From Candidatus Methylopumilus sp. (GTDB taxonomy: Bacteria > Pseudomonadota > Gammaproteobacteria > Burkholderiales > Burkholderiaceae_B), in assembly GCA_021738045.1 (NCBI GenBank), contig JAIPCU010000011.1, forward strand, positions 1 through 37,898: a DNA stretch of 37,898 bases, in the 5' to 3' direction. Position 1 is the stretch's first letter; the number at the start of each line of letters is the position of its first letter. Made by a program: the position numbers and the translations under genes. The notes under the pieces were generated by a model. It ran no database searches. It saw nothing but the letters and a program-made list of their open reading frames with translations, and was not told where the DNA came from. Positions 10,208 through 17,080 of the stretch are shown here, piece by piece.

Positions 10208-10642
10208 TTAAATAACAAAATGTAAAGCGGAAGCAAAAATAGCGGTCAAGACGCTGATAATGAACGAACCAATCAATGTTTTATAGTGACGAATCCAATT
10301 TTTAAGAGAGTACGGAGATTTGAGATATTCAGTATTGAATATTGCCCCGCCAGCCGCTAAGCCCATTGCAAGAAACATCGCTAGGCTAAGTACAAAAAGT
10401 AATGAGCCGTTGTAAGAGAAGGCCGCAAGGTTTTCACGAGACGCGTTGAGGTATTCAAACAATGCCGAAGCCCCCATGGCGATGGCTGCCCAGCACAATT
10501 GTCCATCTTTGATCAAAGCAATGAATCTAACTTTTACCCCGAGGGGTAGTGGGAGTATTTTAAACGGTAAGATACCGAGTAGGGGTAAGAAAAATGGTAA
10601 CAAGATGTTAATGACTAGCCACCCAACGTGCTCGAATGTCAT
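10208..10642 (-). CDS. Four-helix membrane protein (hypothetical)
   Basis: A 144-aa protein with about four hydrophobic segments (roughly residues 8-30, 46-66, 80-101 and 120-143) and a short basic cytoplasmic-type loop 'SPYSLKNWIRHYKT' before the last helix. The ATG has a good ribosome site (AGAGG, 6 nt upstream). No catalytic motif is visible and I do not recognise the family. The DNA looks more AT-rich than the flanking genes and codon use is less biased, consistent with acquisition. It forms a two-gene unit with the 44-aa membrane protein. A holin-like, transporter-accessory or stress function would all be guesses. Confidence 0.65.
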   Translation of the reverse strand: MTFEHVGWLVINILLPFFLPLLGILPFKILPLPLGVKVRFIALIKDGQLCWAAIAMGASALFEYLNASRENLAAFSYNGSLLFVLSLAMFLAMGLAAGGAIFNTEYLKSPYSLKNWIRHYKTLIGSFIISVLTAIFASALHFVI

Positions 10643-10713
10643 GACAAACCTCTAGCAAAATTTTCATTCAGCCAAGGTTTTTATCATGCGCGCAATTGCA
10701 ATTCAAAGGATGT

Positions 10714-10729
10714 GAGACAAGATTGTCTC
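10714..10729. promoter_or_regulatory. 16-bp palindrome upstream of the small membrane operon
   Basis: GAGACAA and TTGTCTC are perfect inverted arms around a 2-bp spacer, about 72 bp upstream of the 144-aa membrane protein start. It sits in the 190-bp gap (10643-10833) that otherwise holds only the tandem repeat. The size and symmetry fit a dimeric repressor operator, but a short hairpin is also possible. No regulator for it can be named. Confidence 0.35.
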
Positions 10730-10801
10730 GCTCTTACAGTTGCGGCTAAAGGACGCTACTCATGTCGAGTGAATCCAACACGCTTGTTGAGCGCAGCAAT
10801 A

Positions 10802-10850
10802 TTAAGACGACGTAATGTGAAGACTAGGTAATGTTAAGACGACGTAATGT
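10802..10850. repeat. Three tandem copies of a 16-bp unit overlapping a stop codon
   Basis: The unit TTAAGACGACGTAATG occurs at 10802-10817 and 10834-10849 (identical). A middle copy at 10818-10833 differs at 3 positions. The right-hand copy contains the stop codon and last few codons of the histidine phosphatase gene (minus strand). Because 16 is not a multiple of 3, copy-number slippage would not extend that protein in frame. Probably a replication-slippage product at the gene's 3' end. Confidence 0.85.
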
Positions 10851-11484
10851 CATTGCTCGCGCCGTGCTCTAGGTGACGCACGTCGCCCCAGTTGATGAGT
10901 TTCCAACCGTCTTTTGAAACGCTTAAACGATTCAAGCTTGCGTTCAGCAAAGGCGCTTCGCGCGGTACGCGCAAACTGACTTGGGTAGCGTGACGCCAAA
11001 TGATATCCATGGCACCGCCGTGACTCACTACCATCACGCGTTGACCAAGATGTTTTGCTGCGATGTCATCGATCGCTTGCACGACACGTTGATGAAAAAA
11101 TCCTAACGATTCACCGCCAGGAAGTTCAGCATCGGGGTCGCGGCTGCGCCATACTTTTGCGGCTTCAGGCGCGTGTTGATCCATCTCGCTGTAGATCAAG
11201 CCTTGCAAGACGCCAAAGTGGCGCTCGCGTACACCAGGTTCGACATTGAGTGTTAAGCCCAGTGAGTCAGCCAAAATGCTAGCGGTATGGTGCGCGCGCT
11301 TGAGGTCGCTAGTGTAAATAGCATCAACGCCGTCGCCCGATGCTTTGAGCGTTTCAAGATGCTTGCCCAGTGCTTGAGCTTGCGCGATACCCTTTTCGTT
11401 TAACGGGATATCTTCCCAGCCTTGTACTCGACGTACGACATTCCATGGCGTCTCGCCGTGTCTCACTACCCAAATTTCGGTCAT
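10834..11484 (-). CDS. Histidine phosphatase family protein (phosphoglycerate mutase-like)
   Basis: A 216-aa member of the histidine phosphatase superfamily (GpmB/CobC-like). The phospho-accepting histidine is in 'VVRHGETPWN' near the N-terminus, the partner motifs are 'IYTSDLKRAHHTA' and the second catalytic His is in 'VMVVSHGGAMDIIWRH'. The start is taken at the ATG just before 'TEIWVVRHGE'; an in-frame ATG 33 nt upstream would add 11 residues without conservation. Neither has a clear ribosome site. Such proteins dephosphorylate small phosphorylated metabolites, and the substrate is not readable. It is downstream of the enamidase gene on the same strand. Its stop lies inside the 16-bp tandem repeat. 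Confidence 0.9.
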   Translation of the reverse strand: MTEIWVVRHGETPWNVVRRVQGWEDIPLNEKGIAQAQALGKHLETLKASGDGVDAIYTSDLKRAHHTASILADSLGLTLNVEPGVRERHFGVLQGLIYSEMDQHAPEAAKVWRSRDPDAELPGGESLGFFHQRVVQAIDDIAAKHLGQRVMVVSHGGAMDIIWRHATQVSLRVPREAPLLNASLNRLSVSKDGWKLINWGDVRHLEHGASNDITSS

Positions 11485-11593
11485 GCTATTTATCCAAATT
11501 GTAGAAGTTCGCGTCATTCACGGATAACGTTTGCGATAGAGGCGCTGTGCGTAGCGACAACTAGTCTGATCCGTTTGTACTGTGGTGACGACC

Positions 11594-12787
11594 TCAGTGA
11601 TGCACGACGCTCGGAATCATCGTTGCAGGAGGCGTGTTACGACTACGCCCGCAACGCACCAGCCCATCAATCATCACCATGCCAATTCCTGGGATGTCAC
11701 CAAGCTTGACGCTATCTAGCAAGTCGCGCCCAGCGGTGTGTTGCGCGCGATCCATAAAGACCAAATCAGCTGCGCGGCCAGGTTCAATCAAGCCACAGTT
11801 TAAGTCGCGCATGCGAGCGGTGTTACCCGTGGCAAAACAGAAAACGAGTTCAGGTGGGATGTTACCGAGGCTTGAAAGCAGTGCGATCATGCGCAAGATA
11901 CCGAGAGGCTGCACGCCAGAGCCCGCAGGCCCGTCAGTACCCAGAATGACGCGGTGTGGGCATTTGAGTTGCATGGCGGCTTGCGCCGCAGCAATCGCGA
12001 TTTTTTCGTTACCGTTATGGACGATTTCGATACCGCGCGTGGATTTTTCGCACAGCTCACACACGTGGGCTTCAGATAATGAAGTGTGACCGCCGTTAAT
12101 GTGGCCGATGATATCGGCGTCGGCTTCAAGTACGACATCTTTATCGATGAGGCCAGAGCCTGGGATCGAAGGCCCGCCGGTATGAATGGTGCTTTGGATG
12201 CCGTACTTTCGTGCCCAGGCCACCATCTTTTGAGCTTCTTCGCCCGCTTTGACTGAGCCCAAGCCGACTTCACCTAACAGCTTGACCCCAGCTTCAGCCA
12301 GTTCTTTGAAGTCTTGTTCGACCATGCCTTGTTCGATGACCGGTGCACCCGCTAACACTTTGACGCCACCTGGGCGAAAATTATCAAACGCGCGTTGCGC
12401 GGTGATGGCAAGTGCTTTGAGCCCGACGATATCCTTAGGGCGGCCTGGTAAATGAACTTCGCCGGCTGAAATCATTGTTGTGACACCGCCATTGAGCGTC
12501 GACTCGATCCAGCCGATTTGATTTTGGCGCGGCGTCCAATCGCCAAACACAGGATGCACATGGCTATCAATCAAGCCGGGTGCCACGCACGTATTGTGAG
12601 CGTCGATGATTGTTTTAGCGTGCGCGATGTCGCAGTCTTTTTCTTTACCGACTGCAACGATCAGCCCATCGTTGATCACAATCGTATCGGCAGACAGAAT
12701 CGGCTGGTCTAGGTCGCCTGACAACAGTAGACCAATGTTTTTGATGACGACTTTGCCTGATTTTTCGTTTGCAACGACTTCTGCCAT
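11594..12787 (-). CDS. ena: Enamidase (1,4,5,6-tetrahydro-6-oxonicotinate amidohydrolase)
   Basis: A 397-aa amidohydrolase-superfamily protein resembling E. barkeri enamidase, which opens 1,4,5,6-tetrahydro-6-oxonicotinate to 2-formylglutarate and ammonia using an Fe-Zn centre. Candidate metal ligands are His76 and His78 ('LIDSHVHP'), Glu173 in 'LGEVGLGSVK', His202 ('IHTGG'), His229 ('GHINGG') and Asp285 ('LGTDGPAGSG'). Family-specific patterns that I recall from the E. barkeri protein include 'GGVTTMISAG', 'PGRPKD' and the C-terminal 'SRNTPPA'. There is no signal peptide, so it is cytoplasmic. The ATG has a strong ribosome site (AGGAG, 6 nt upstream). It sits 170 bp downstream of the tetR gene on the same strand, with a possible promoter of its own. 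Closely related imidazolonepropionase or dihydroorotase-type enzymes lack these patterns. Confidence 0.88.
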   Translation of the reverse strand: MAEVVANEKSGKVVIKNIGLLLSGDLDQPILSADTIVINDGLIVAVGKEKDCDIAHAKTIIDAHNTCVAPGLIDSHVHPVFGDWTPRQNQIGWIESTLNGGVTTMISAGEVHLPGRPKDIVGLKALAITAQRAFDNFRPGGVKVLAGAPVIEQGMVEQDFKELAEAGVKLLGEVGLGSVKAGEEAQKMVAWARKYGIQSTIHTGGPSIPGSGLIDKDVVLEADADIIGHINGGHTSLSEAHVCELCEKSTRGIEIVHNGNEKIAIAAAQAAMQLKCPHRVILGTDGPAGSGVQPLGILRMIALLSSLGNIPPELVFCFATGNTARMRDLNCGLIEPGRAADLVFMDRAQHTAGRDLLDSVKLGDIPGIGMVMIDGLVRCGRSRNTPPATMIPSVVHH

Positions 12788-12957
12788 GTTGGTCTCCTGA
12801 CCGCTTCGTTTAATTTGTGATTTAGAAGCCGTGCGTTGAGCTCGCTTCTACCTAAATTCGTGATCTTCGCGACAATTCAATCGCCCGCTCTGCGCTCTAA
12901 CTGGTACGGGACGCTTACTATATTACCTGCGCCTAATGACGCCCATACCCGTTGAGG
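12788..12957 (-). promoter_or_regulatory. Intergenic leader of the enamidase gene with possible promoter and inverted repeat
   Basis: This 170-bp gap separates tetR from ena. On the minus strand a good -10 hexamer, TATAGT, lies at 12922-12917, although no convincing -35 is found 17 nt upstream. A perfect 7-bp inverted repeat (TAGAAGC / GCTTCTA, 14-bp spacer) lies at 12823-12850, between that -10 and the gene, and could be an operator or a leader hairpin. Its arms differ from the TGTAGCA palindrome of the divergent region. Confidence 0.35.
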
Positions 12958-13623
12958 TTACACCACGACGGTTCGTTGTACCGCATCAACAACAAAGGCT
13001 TCCCACTGCTTAAAGGTTGCCGGAGCTTCTAGATTTTCGCCTAAAAAGGCAGAGAGCGTGAAGCGATTGGATTGGTAAAAATAACCTAGAGCAGCGATCA
13101 TCATGTAGAGGTCGCGCGACGACAGGTCTTTTCGAAACACACCTTGTTCGACGCCGCACACCAAGACCTGATCCACGACCCCGATGGCGGGTGATGAATA
13201 TTCGCGGGCTTTGCTGGATTTGGCGATGTGCTTGCCGCCATGCAGATTTTCGCTGTTTAACAAGGTGACAAATTCTGGATTTTTTTTGTAGTATTGCAAA
13301 ATGAATTGCACGACTTGCTTGAGGGCGACGAGTGGCTGAGCGGTATCAAGCTTAAGGGCCGCCTCGGCGTCATTAAAGCGGCGATAGATCTCTTCAAGGG
13401 CTGCGACAAACAGGCCCTCTTTATTGCCGAAGTAGTAATAAATCATGCGGTCGTGTGAGTTGGCCGCCTTAGAGATTTGATCGATACTGCCACCATCTAG
13501 CCCATGTTTGGCAAAGATTTTGATCGCGGCGCGCAAAATATTTTCGCGCGTGGTTTCAGCCGCACGCTCTCGTACCCCGGTTTTACGCGGCGCTTTGAGA
13601 GGGGCTGAAACGCGAGTGCTCAT
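12958..13623 (-). CDS. TetR/AcrR family transcriptional regulator
   Basis: A 221-aa TetR-type repressor. The N-terminal helix-turn-helix domain lies at about residues 23-72 ('TRENILRAAIKIFAKHGLDG' then 'NSHDRMIYYYFGNKEGLF'), followed by a helical ligand-binding and dimer domain ('YYKKNPEFVTLLNSENLHGG'). A basic N-terminal tail of about 20 residues precedes the domain. Its ATG overlaps the stop of the ferredoxin reductase gene by ATGA, so the two are co-translated. It is the only regulator gene in the island, so it is the likely controller of the divergent 14.39/14.59 kb promoters. P. putida also uses a TetR-family regulator (NicS) for nicAB. The inducer is inferred to be nicotinate, 6-hydroxynicotinate or a ring-opened product. 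Confidence 0.92.
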   Translation of the reverse strand: MSTRVSAPLKAPRKTGVRERAAETTRENILRAAIKIFAKHGLDGGSIDQISKAANSHDRMIYYYFGNKEGLFVAALEEIYRRFNDAEAALKLDTAQPLVALKQVVQFILQYYKKNPEFVTLLNSENLHGGKHIAKSSKAREYSSPAIGVVDQVLVCGVEQGVFRKDLSSRDLYMMIAALGYFYQSNRFTLSAFLGENLEAPATFKQWEAFVVDAVQRTVVV

Positions 13624-14393
13624 TGTTCGACAAAGGCCCTTTCGATCACGTAGTCGCCTGGTTTGGTTGTATTGCCTTCATTAAAGCCGCGTTGCTCAAG
13701 CATGGTTTTCAAATCACGTAACAAACCCGGGCTGCCACAAATCATGATGCGATCTTGGGTGCGATCAAGCGCTGGAACACCCAAATCTTTAAAGAGTTTT
13801 TCGTTTTCGATCAGAGTCGTGATGCGGCCCATCTGCTTGTATTGTTCGCGCGTGACAGTCGGGTAATAGCGTAGCTGTTTGCTGACCATCTCACCTAAAA
13901 ACTCGTGCTTGGGTAGTTCTTGAGTGAGGTAGTCGTGATACGCGAGTTCGGCAACGTCACGCACTGAATGTACCAAAATCACTTCTTCAAATTTTTCGTA
14001 GGTTTCTGGGTCGCGAATCACGCTCAAAAACGGCGCTAAGCCCGTGCCTGACGAAAACATATATAGACGTTTGGCAGGCAACAAGTAATCGATGAGCAAC
14101 GTGCCAGTGGGTTTGCGCCCGACCACGATTGAATCACCCACCTTGATATGTTGCAGCCTCGAGGTCAGCGGCCCGTCTTCGACTTTGATGCTTAAAAACT
14201 CAAGATGCTCTTCGTAATTGGCGCTGACGATACTGTAGGCCCGTAGCAAGGGCTTGTCGTTGACGCGCAACCCGATCATTGTGAAGTGACCGTTACTAAA
14301 GCGTAAGGATGGATCTCGTGTAGTGGTGAAGCTAAACAGGCGGTCAGTCCAGTGGTGTACGGATAAAACGGTTTCTTCGTTGAAGGCGCTCAT
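13620..14393 (-). CDS. fpr: Ferredoxin--NADP reductase (Fpr-like)
   Basis: A 257-aa FAD protein of the bacterial Fpr family that exchanges electrons between NADPH and ferredoxin or flavodoxin. FAD-binding motifs are RAYSIVS (residues 51-57) and GPLTSRL (74-80). NADP-binding parts are 'SSGTGLAPFLS' (114-124) and 'ICGSPGLLRDL'. The C-terminus 'YVIERAFVEQ' resembles other subclass I bacterial Fprs. The start is ATG 14393 because the conserved N-terminus 'MSAFNEETVLSVHHWTD' begins there; a TTG 18 nt upstream is unlikely. It is divergent from hnr. The E. barkeri reductase needs low-potential electrons, so a dedicated electron-supply role is plausible. No ferredoxin gene is present in the window. 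Confidence 0.93.
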   Translation of the reverse strand: MSAFNEETVLSVHHWTDRLFSFTTTRDPSLRFSNGHFTMIGLRVNDKPLLRAYSIVSANYEEHLEFLSIKVEDGPLTSRLQHIKVGDSIVVGRKPTGTLLIDYLLPAKRLYMFSSGTGLAPFLSVIRDPETYEKFEEVILVHSVRDVAELAYHDYLTQELPKHEFLGEMVSKQLRYYPTVTREQYKQMGRITTLIENEKLFKDLGVPALDRTQDRIMICGSPGLLRDLKTMLEQRGFNEGNTTKPGDYVIERAFVEQ

Positions 14394-14447
14394 GGTCGGT
14401 TCGGGTATCAAAATCTTGTTAAGTCAGGGGCAAGCCCAATAAAAACA

Positions 14448-14476
14448 TTGCAGGCTGACAAGGGATGCATTAAATT
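14448..14476 (+). promoter_or_regulatory. Possible sigma-70 promoter of the hnr operon
   Basis: TTGCAG (14448-14453) and TAAATT (14471-14476) are separated by 17 bp and read toward hnr. The match is partial (3/6 and 4/6). It is favoured because a start site near 14483 would fall at the edge of the palindromic operator region, which fits repression by the TetR protein. The same region read on the minus strand has TTTAAT as a possible -10 toward fpr. Confidence 0.35.
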
Positions 14477-14481
14477 AAACA

Positions 14482-14529
14482 ATAAATGTAGTGAACACAA
14501 CACTAAATTGTAGCAAATGCTACATTTAT
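14482..14529. promoter_or_regulatory. Palindromic operator region between fpr-tetR and hnr
   Basis: Two nested symmetric elements lie in the 200-bp divergent gap. The first is a perfect 16-bp palindrome TGTAGCAAATGCTACA at 14509-14524. The second is a perfect 10-bp inverted pair ATAAATGTAG (14482-14491) and CTACATTTAT (14520-14529). The half-site TGTAG recurs at 14487 and 14509, 22 bp apart, which is about two helical turns. A weaker pair, TGTAGTG (14487) and CACTAAA (14501), overlaps. This is what tandem sites for a TetR dimer would look like; binding itself is inferred. Confidence 0.6.
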
Positions 14530-14593
14530 CTTAACCCCTGAAGCGCAATTTAGGCAATGACTAAAGTGCAATAAGCCTTTAACCCGATTCTCA

Positions 14594-16183
14594 ATGACTG
14601 AACACACGAAAACCGACGGACTCTCGGTGCAGGCGCCCGCGGCAACGACGCAGGGCGATGATGCGCCATCCGTCAACCACGCACGCGCAGCGGGTACAGT
14701 CAAAATCGAGTGCAATGCGTGCCCTGTTTTGTGTCAGATTAGCCCCGGTCGCAGCGGCGCTTGCGACCGCTATGCCAATCAAGACGGCATGCTGATTCGA
14801 GTAGATCCAGTTTTAGTCTTAAACCGCGCCTTGAAAGGTGTTGAGCCAGCCTTGGTGCCGTTTGCACCCAGCACTTCTGAAGAAGCTTGGGCTGGCGACC
14901 TGATGCATGCCAACGACATTTTCATTACCGGCGTTGGGTCATCAACCACCTACCCAGATTACAAGCCCGCCCCGTTTATCGTGGGTTCGCAGATTGACGG
15001 TGTCGATATGGTGACGGTTGTCACCGAAGGCATCTTTAGTTATTGCAGCTTAAAAATTAAAATTGATACCGACCGCTATTTGGGGCCTGAGCAGGCCAAT
15101 GTGCTGTGCAGGGGCGAGGTAGTGGGTCACGTGACTACCGCCGAGTACGGTTCGCAAATGCTGTCTTTGGGTGGCGTGCACCACCTCACGGGAGGCAGCA
15201 AAAAAGAGGGTCGCGTCACCATGGAGATGATGCAGGCCCTGGGCAATAAAGAGGCCGCCGAATTAAATATCGAGGGCGGAGCGAATCTCGTGATTCAGGC
15301 TGGGCGCGCGCCGATTGTGAATGGCGTGGTCGAACAGCGCATGCGGGTCGGTTGCGGTTCGGCTGCAATCGGTATTTTTGCGCAACAGTTTTTTGAATTA
15401 GCCGACGAGGTCGTGGTGGTCGACGATCACATCACGGGCGTCTTGACCGAGCACCAGGCGGGCTGTTGTTTGAATATGCGCCCGTCGGGGATTTCGATTC
15501 GAGGTCGTCGTTCAACTCCAGGGCGCTATTTTCAAGTGGCCAATCCCGGAACGGGGTGGGGCGGTACCGACATTTCAGATCCCTTGGCCGTGATTGAAAA
15601 GTGGGATCCAAAACGTGCTTGGCCCGGTTTGCGGTTACTCATGACCTCAACCACCGGTGAACACGCTGCCTGGTTCGTGCTCGACGAGAATTTGACCCCA
15701 CAGCAACAAGAGATGCCGACTGCGGTGCAAACGGTCATCGACCGTATCGGTGAAAATTGTGAACCGTCCATGACGACGGTGCTGTTCTTGGGCGGGGCCG
15801 GTGGTAGCTTACGTGCCGGTGTCACAGACAATCCGGTGTTACTCACGCGTGCAATTAAACAAGCCTTGGTCAACGTGACCTGTGGCGGTGCACCGGCCTA
15901 TGTCTGGCCCGGCGGAGGGATTACCGTGATGGTTGACGTACTGCGTATGCCGGACAACAGCTTCGGCACCGTGCCCACACCCGCGATTGTGGCGCCGTTC
16001 GAATTTAGTATGCGTGTCGAAGATTTTAAAAATTTGGGTGGCCACATGTCTTATGTGCGGCCTCTTGATGTCGTGTTGCGCAGCGGCGCTTGGCACGCTG
16101 ATGGTGCGCCGACTGCGCGTCAGTGGGTGATGCAGCCGACTCAAAACCCTTGGCCCCTTGGCCAGCCGCCGCAGCTAGGATAA
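14594..16183 (+). CDS. hnr: 6-hydroxynicotinate reductase
   Basis: A 529-aa iron-sulfur protein resembling E. barkeri 6-hydroxynicotinate reductase, which reduces 6-hydroxynicotinate to 1,4,5,6-tetrahydro-6-oxonicotinate. The E. barkeri enzyme contains covalent flavin, one [2Fe-2S] and two [4Fe-4S] clusters. Here an N-terminal cluster motif is clear: Cys40, Cys43, Cys47 and Cys57 in 'IECNACPVLC' and 'GACDRY'. Seven further cysteines (151, 172, 254, 291, 292, 389, 430) give 11 in total. Glycine-rich parts include 'GVGSSTTYPDYKP', 'FLGGAGGSLRAGVTDNP' and 'YVWPGGGIT'. No canonical ApbE flavinylation motif is visible. The first 30 residues look unconserved; no ribosome site is evident before ATG 14594, and no better start exists. 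It heads a 12-kb operon and is 6 nt from the next gene. Confidence 0.88.
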   Translation: MTEHTKTDGLSVQAPAATTQGDDAPSVNHARAAGTVKIECNACPVLCQISPGRSGACDRYANQDGMLIRVDPVLVLNRALKGVEPALVPFAPSTSEEAWAGDLMHANDIFITGVGSSTTYPDYKPAPFIVGSQIDGVDMVTVVTEGIFSYCSLKIKIDTDRYLGPEQANVLCRGEVVGHVTTAEYGSQMLSLGGVHHLTGGSKKEGRVTMEMMQALGNKEAAELNIEGGANLVIQAGRAPIVNGVVEQRMRVGCGSAAIGIFAQQFFELADEVVVVDDHITGVLTEHQAGCCLNMRPSGISIRGRRSTPGRYFQVANPGTGWGGTDISDPLAVIEKWDPKRAWPGLRLLMTSTTGEHAAWFVLDENLTPQQQEMPTAVQTVIDRIGENCEPSMTTVLFLGGAGGSLRAGVTDNPVLLTRAIKQALVNVTCGGAPAYVWPGGGITVMVDVLRMPDNSFGTVPTPAIVAPFEFSMRVEDFKNLGGHMSYVRPLDVVLRSGAWHADGAPTARQWVMQPTQNPWPLGQPPQLG

Positions 16184-16188
16184 CCAAC

Positions 16189-17073
16189 ATGGGGCCGACA
16201 TCGCACGAGCTGCCGCAAGGTCGTCGCCATTTTCAGCATGGGCCGATTGATATCATTGCTTACGCCGAGGGCGATCCAGTCAGCGTAGCGCACGCCCACG
16301 AAACCGCCTGGCAGCGGTTTGGGCAAATTTTGCCTGAGCTCGTTCAAGAGTTAGCTGATTTACGTAAACCTGTCCAAGGCGCCGGCACGTTCAAAGGGCC
16401 GATCGCCCAGTCGATGTGGCGAGCGTGTAAAGACTGTTTAATTGAATTGGATGCAGACGCGTTTTTAACGCCGATGGCTGCAGTCGCTGGTTCGGTCGCG
16501 CAGGATCTAAGTACGTGTTATCAGGCTGCGGGGATCAAGCGCGCCTGGGTCAATAACGGAGGCGATATTGCGCTGCATCTCACTGAAGACACAGCCGTTT
16601 CAATTGGGCTGTTTGCCGACCTGGCGCGCCTGGATGGGCAACAATTGGTGAGTGGCATTCAGACCGACGCCATGTTCGAAGTGAAATACGGCATGGGGAT
16701 CCGTGGCGTCGCCACCAGCGGTTGGCGCGGGCGAAGTTTTTCGCTGGGTATTGCCGACAGTGTGACGGTGTTTGCGGCAAGTGCCTCGCAGGCGGACGCC
16801 GCGGCGACGCTGATTGCGAATGCGGTCGATGTTGCCGACGCACGTATCAAGCGGCAGCCCGCTAACGCCTTAAAAGATGATTCTGATTTAGGTCAGCGGC
16901 TGGTGACGGTTGCTGTGCCAGAGTTAGGTCAAGAGGAGATTCATGAGGCGCTTGAAGCGGGCTTAAAAAAAGCCCACACGCTCAGGCAGAACGGTTTAAT
17001 CTGTGCCTGTGTTTTAAGTTGTCAGGGGTGGTTTGTCAGTACTGAAACGGCCCTAATCCAGCGTATGTTATGA
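16189..17073 (+). CDS. UPF0280 family protein (ApbE superfamily); candidate flavin transferase for Hnr
   Basis: A 294-aa UPF0280 protein (COG2122), a relative of the FAD:protein FMN transferase ApbE. ApbE-like signs are 'NNGGDI' (residues 122-127), 'ATSG' (175-178) and 'SVTVFA' through 'ADAAATL' (191-208), which matches the C-terminal ApbE pattern. The His-Ile-Ile-Asp-Pro segment of true ApbE is not present. UPF0280-type parts are 'GAGTFKGPIAQSMW' and 'TPMAAVAGSVAQ'. There is no signal peptide, so it should be cytoplasmic, unlike typical ApbE. The start is ATG 16189, preceded by AGGA; the gene lies 6 nt after hnr and 7 nt before the DUF1185 gene. Function is unproven. The inference that it attaches flavin to Hnr rests on superfamily, linkage, and the covalent flavin known for E. 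barkeri Hnr. Confidence 0.85.
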   Translation: MGPTSHELPQGRRHFQHGPIDIIAYAEGDPVSVAHAHETAWQRFGQILPELVQELADLRKPVQGAGTFKGPIAQSMWRACKDCLIELDADAFLTPMAAVAGSVAQDLSTCYQAAGIKRAWVNNGGDIALHLTEDTAVSIGLFADLARLDGQQLVSGIQTDAMFEVKYGMGIRGVATSGWRGRSFSLGIADSVTVFAASASQADAAATLIANAVDVADARIKRQPANALKDDSDLGQRLVTVAVPELGQEEIHEALEAGLKKAHTLRQNGLICACVLSCQGWFVSTETALIQRML

Positions 17074-17080
17074 GGTGATC

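Noticed and set aside
10802-10850. CRISPR-like repeat array
   Set aside because: The units are directly tandem with no spacers and there are only three copies; no cas gene is present.
14594-16183. Ring-opening amidohydrolase of the cyanuric acid hydrolase/barbiturase type
   Set aside because: First impression from length and context. The N-terminal CxxCxxxC...C cluster motif and neighbouring enamidase point to 6-hydroxynicotinate reductase, and the three-fold repeat of cyanuric hydrolases is not visible.
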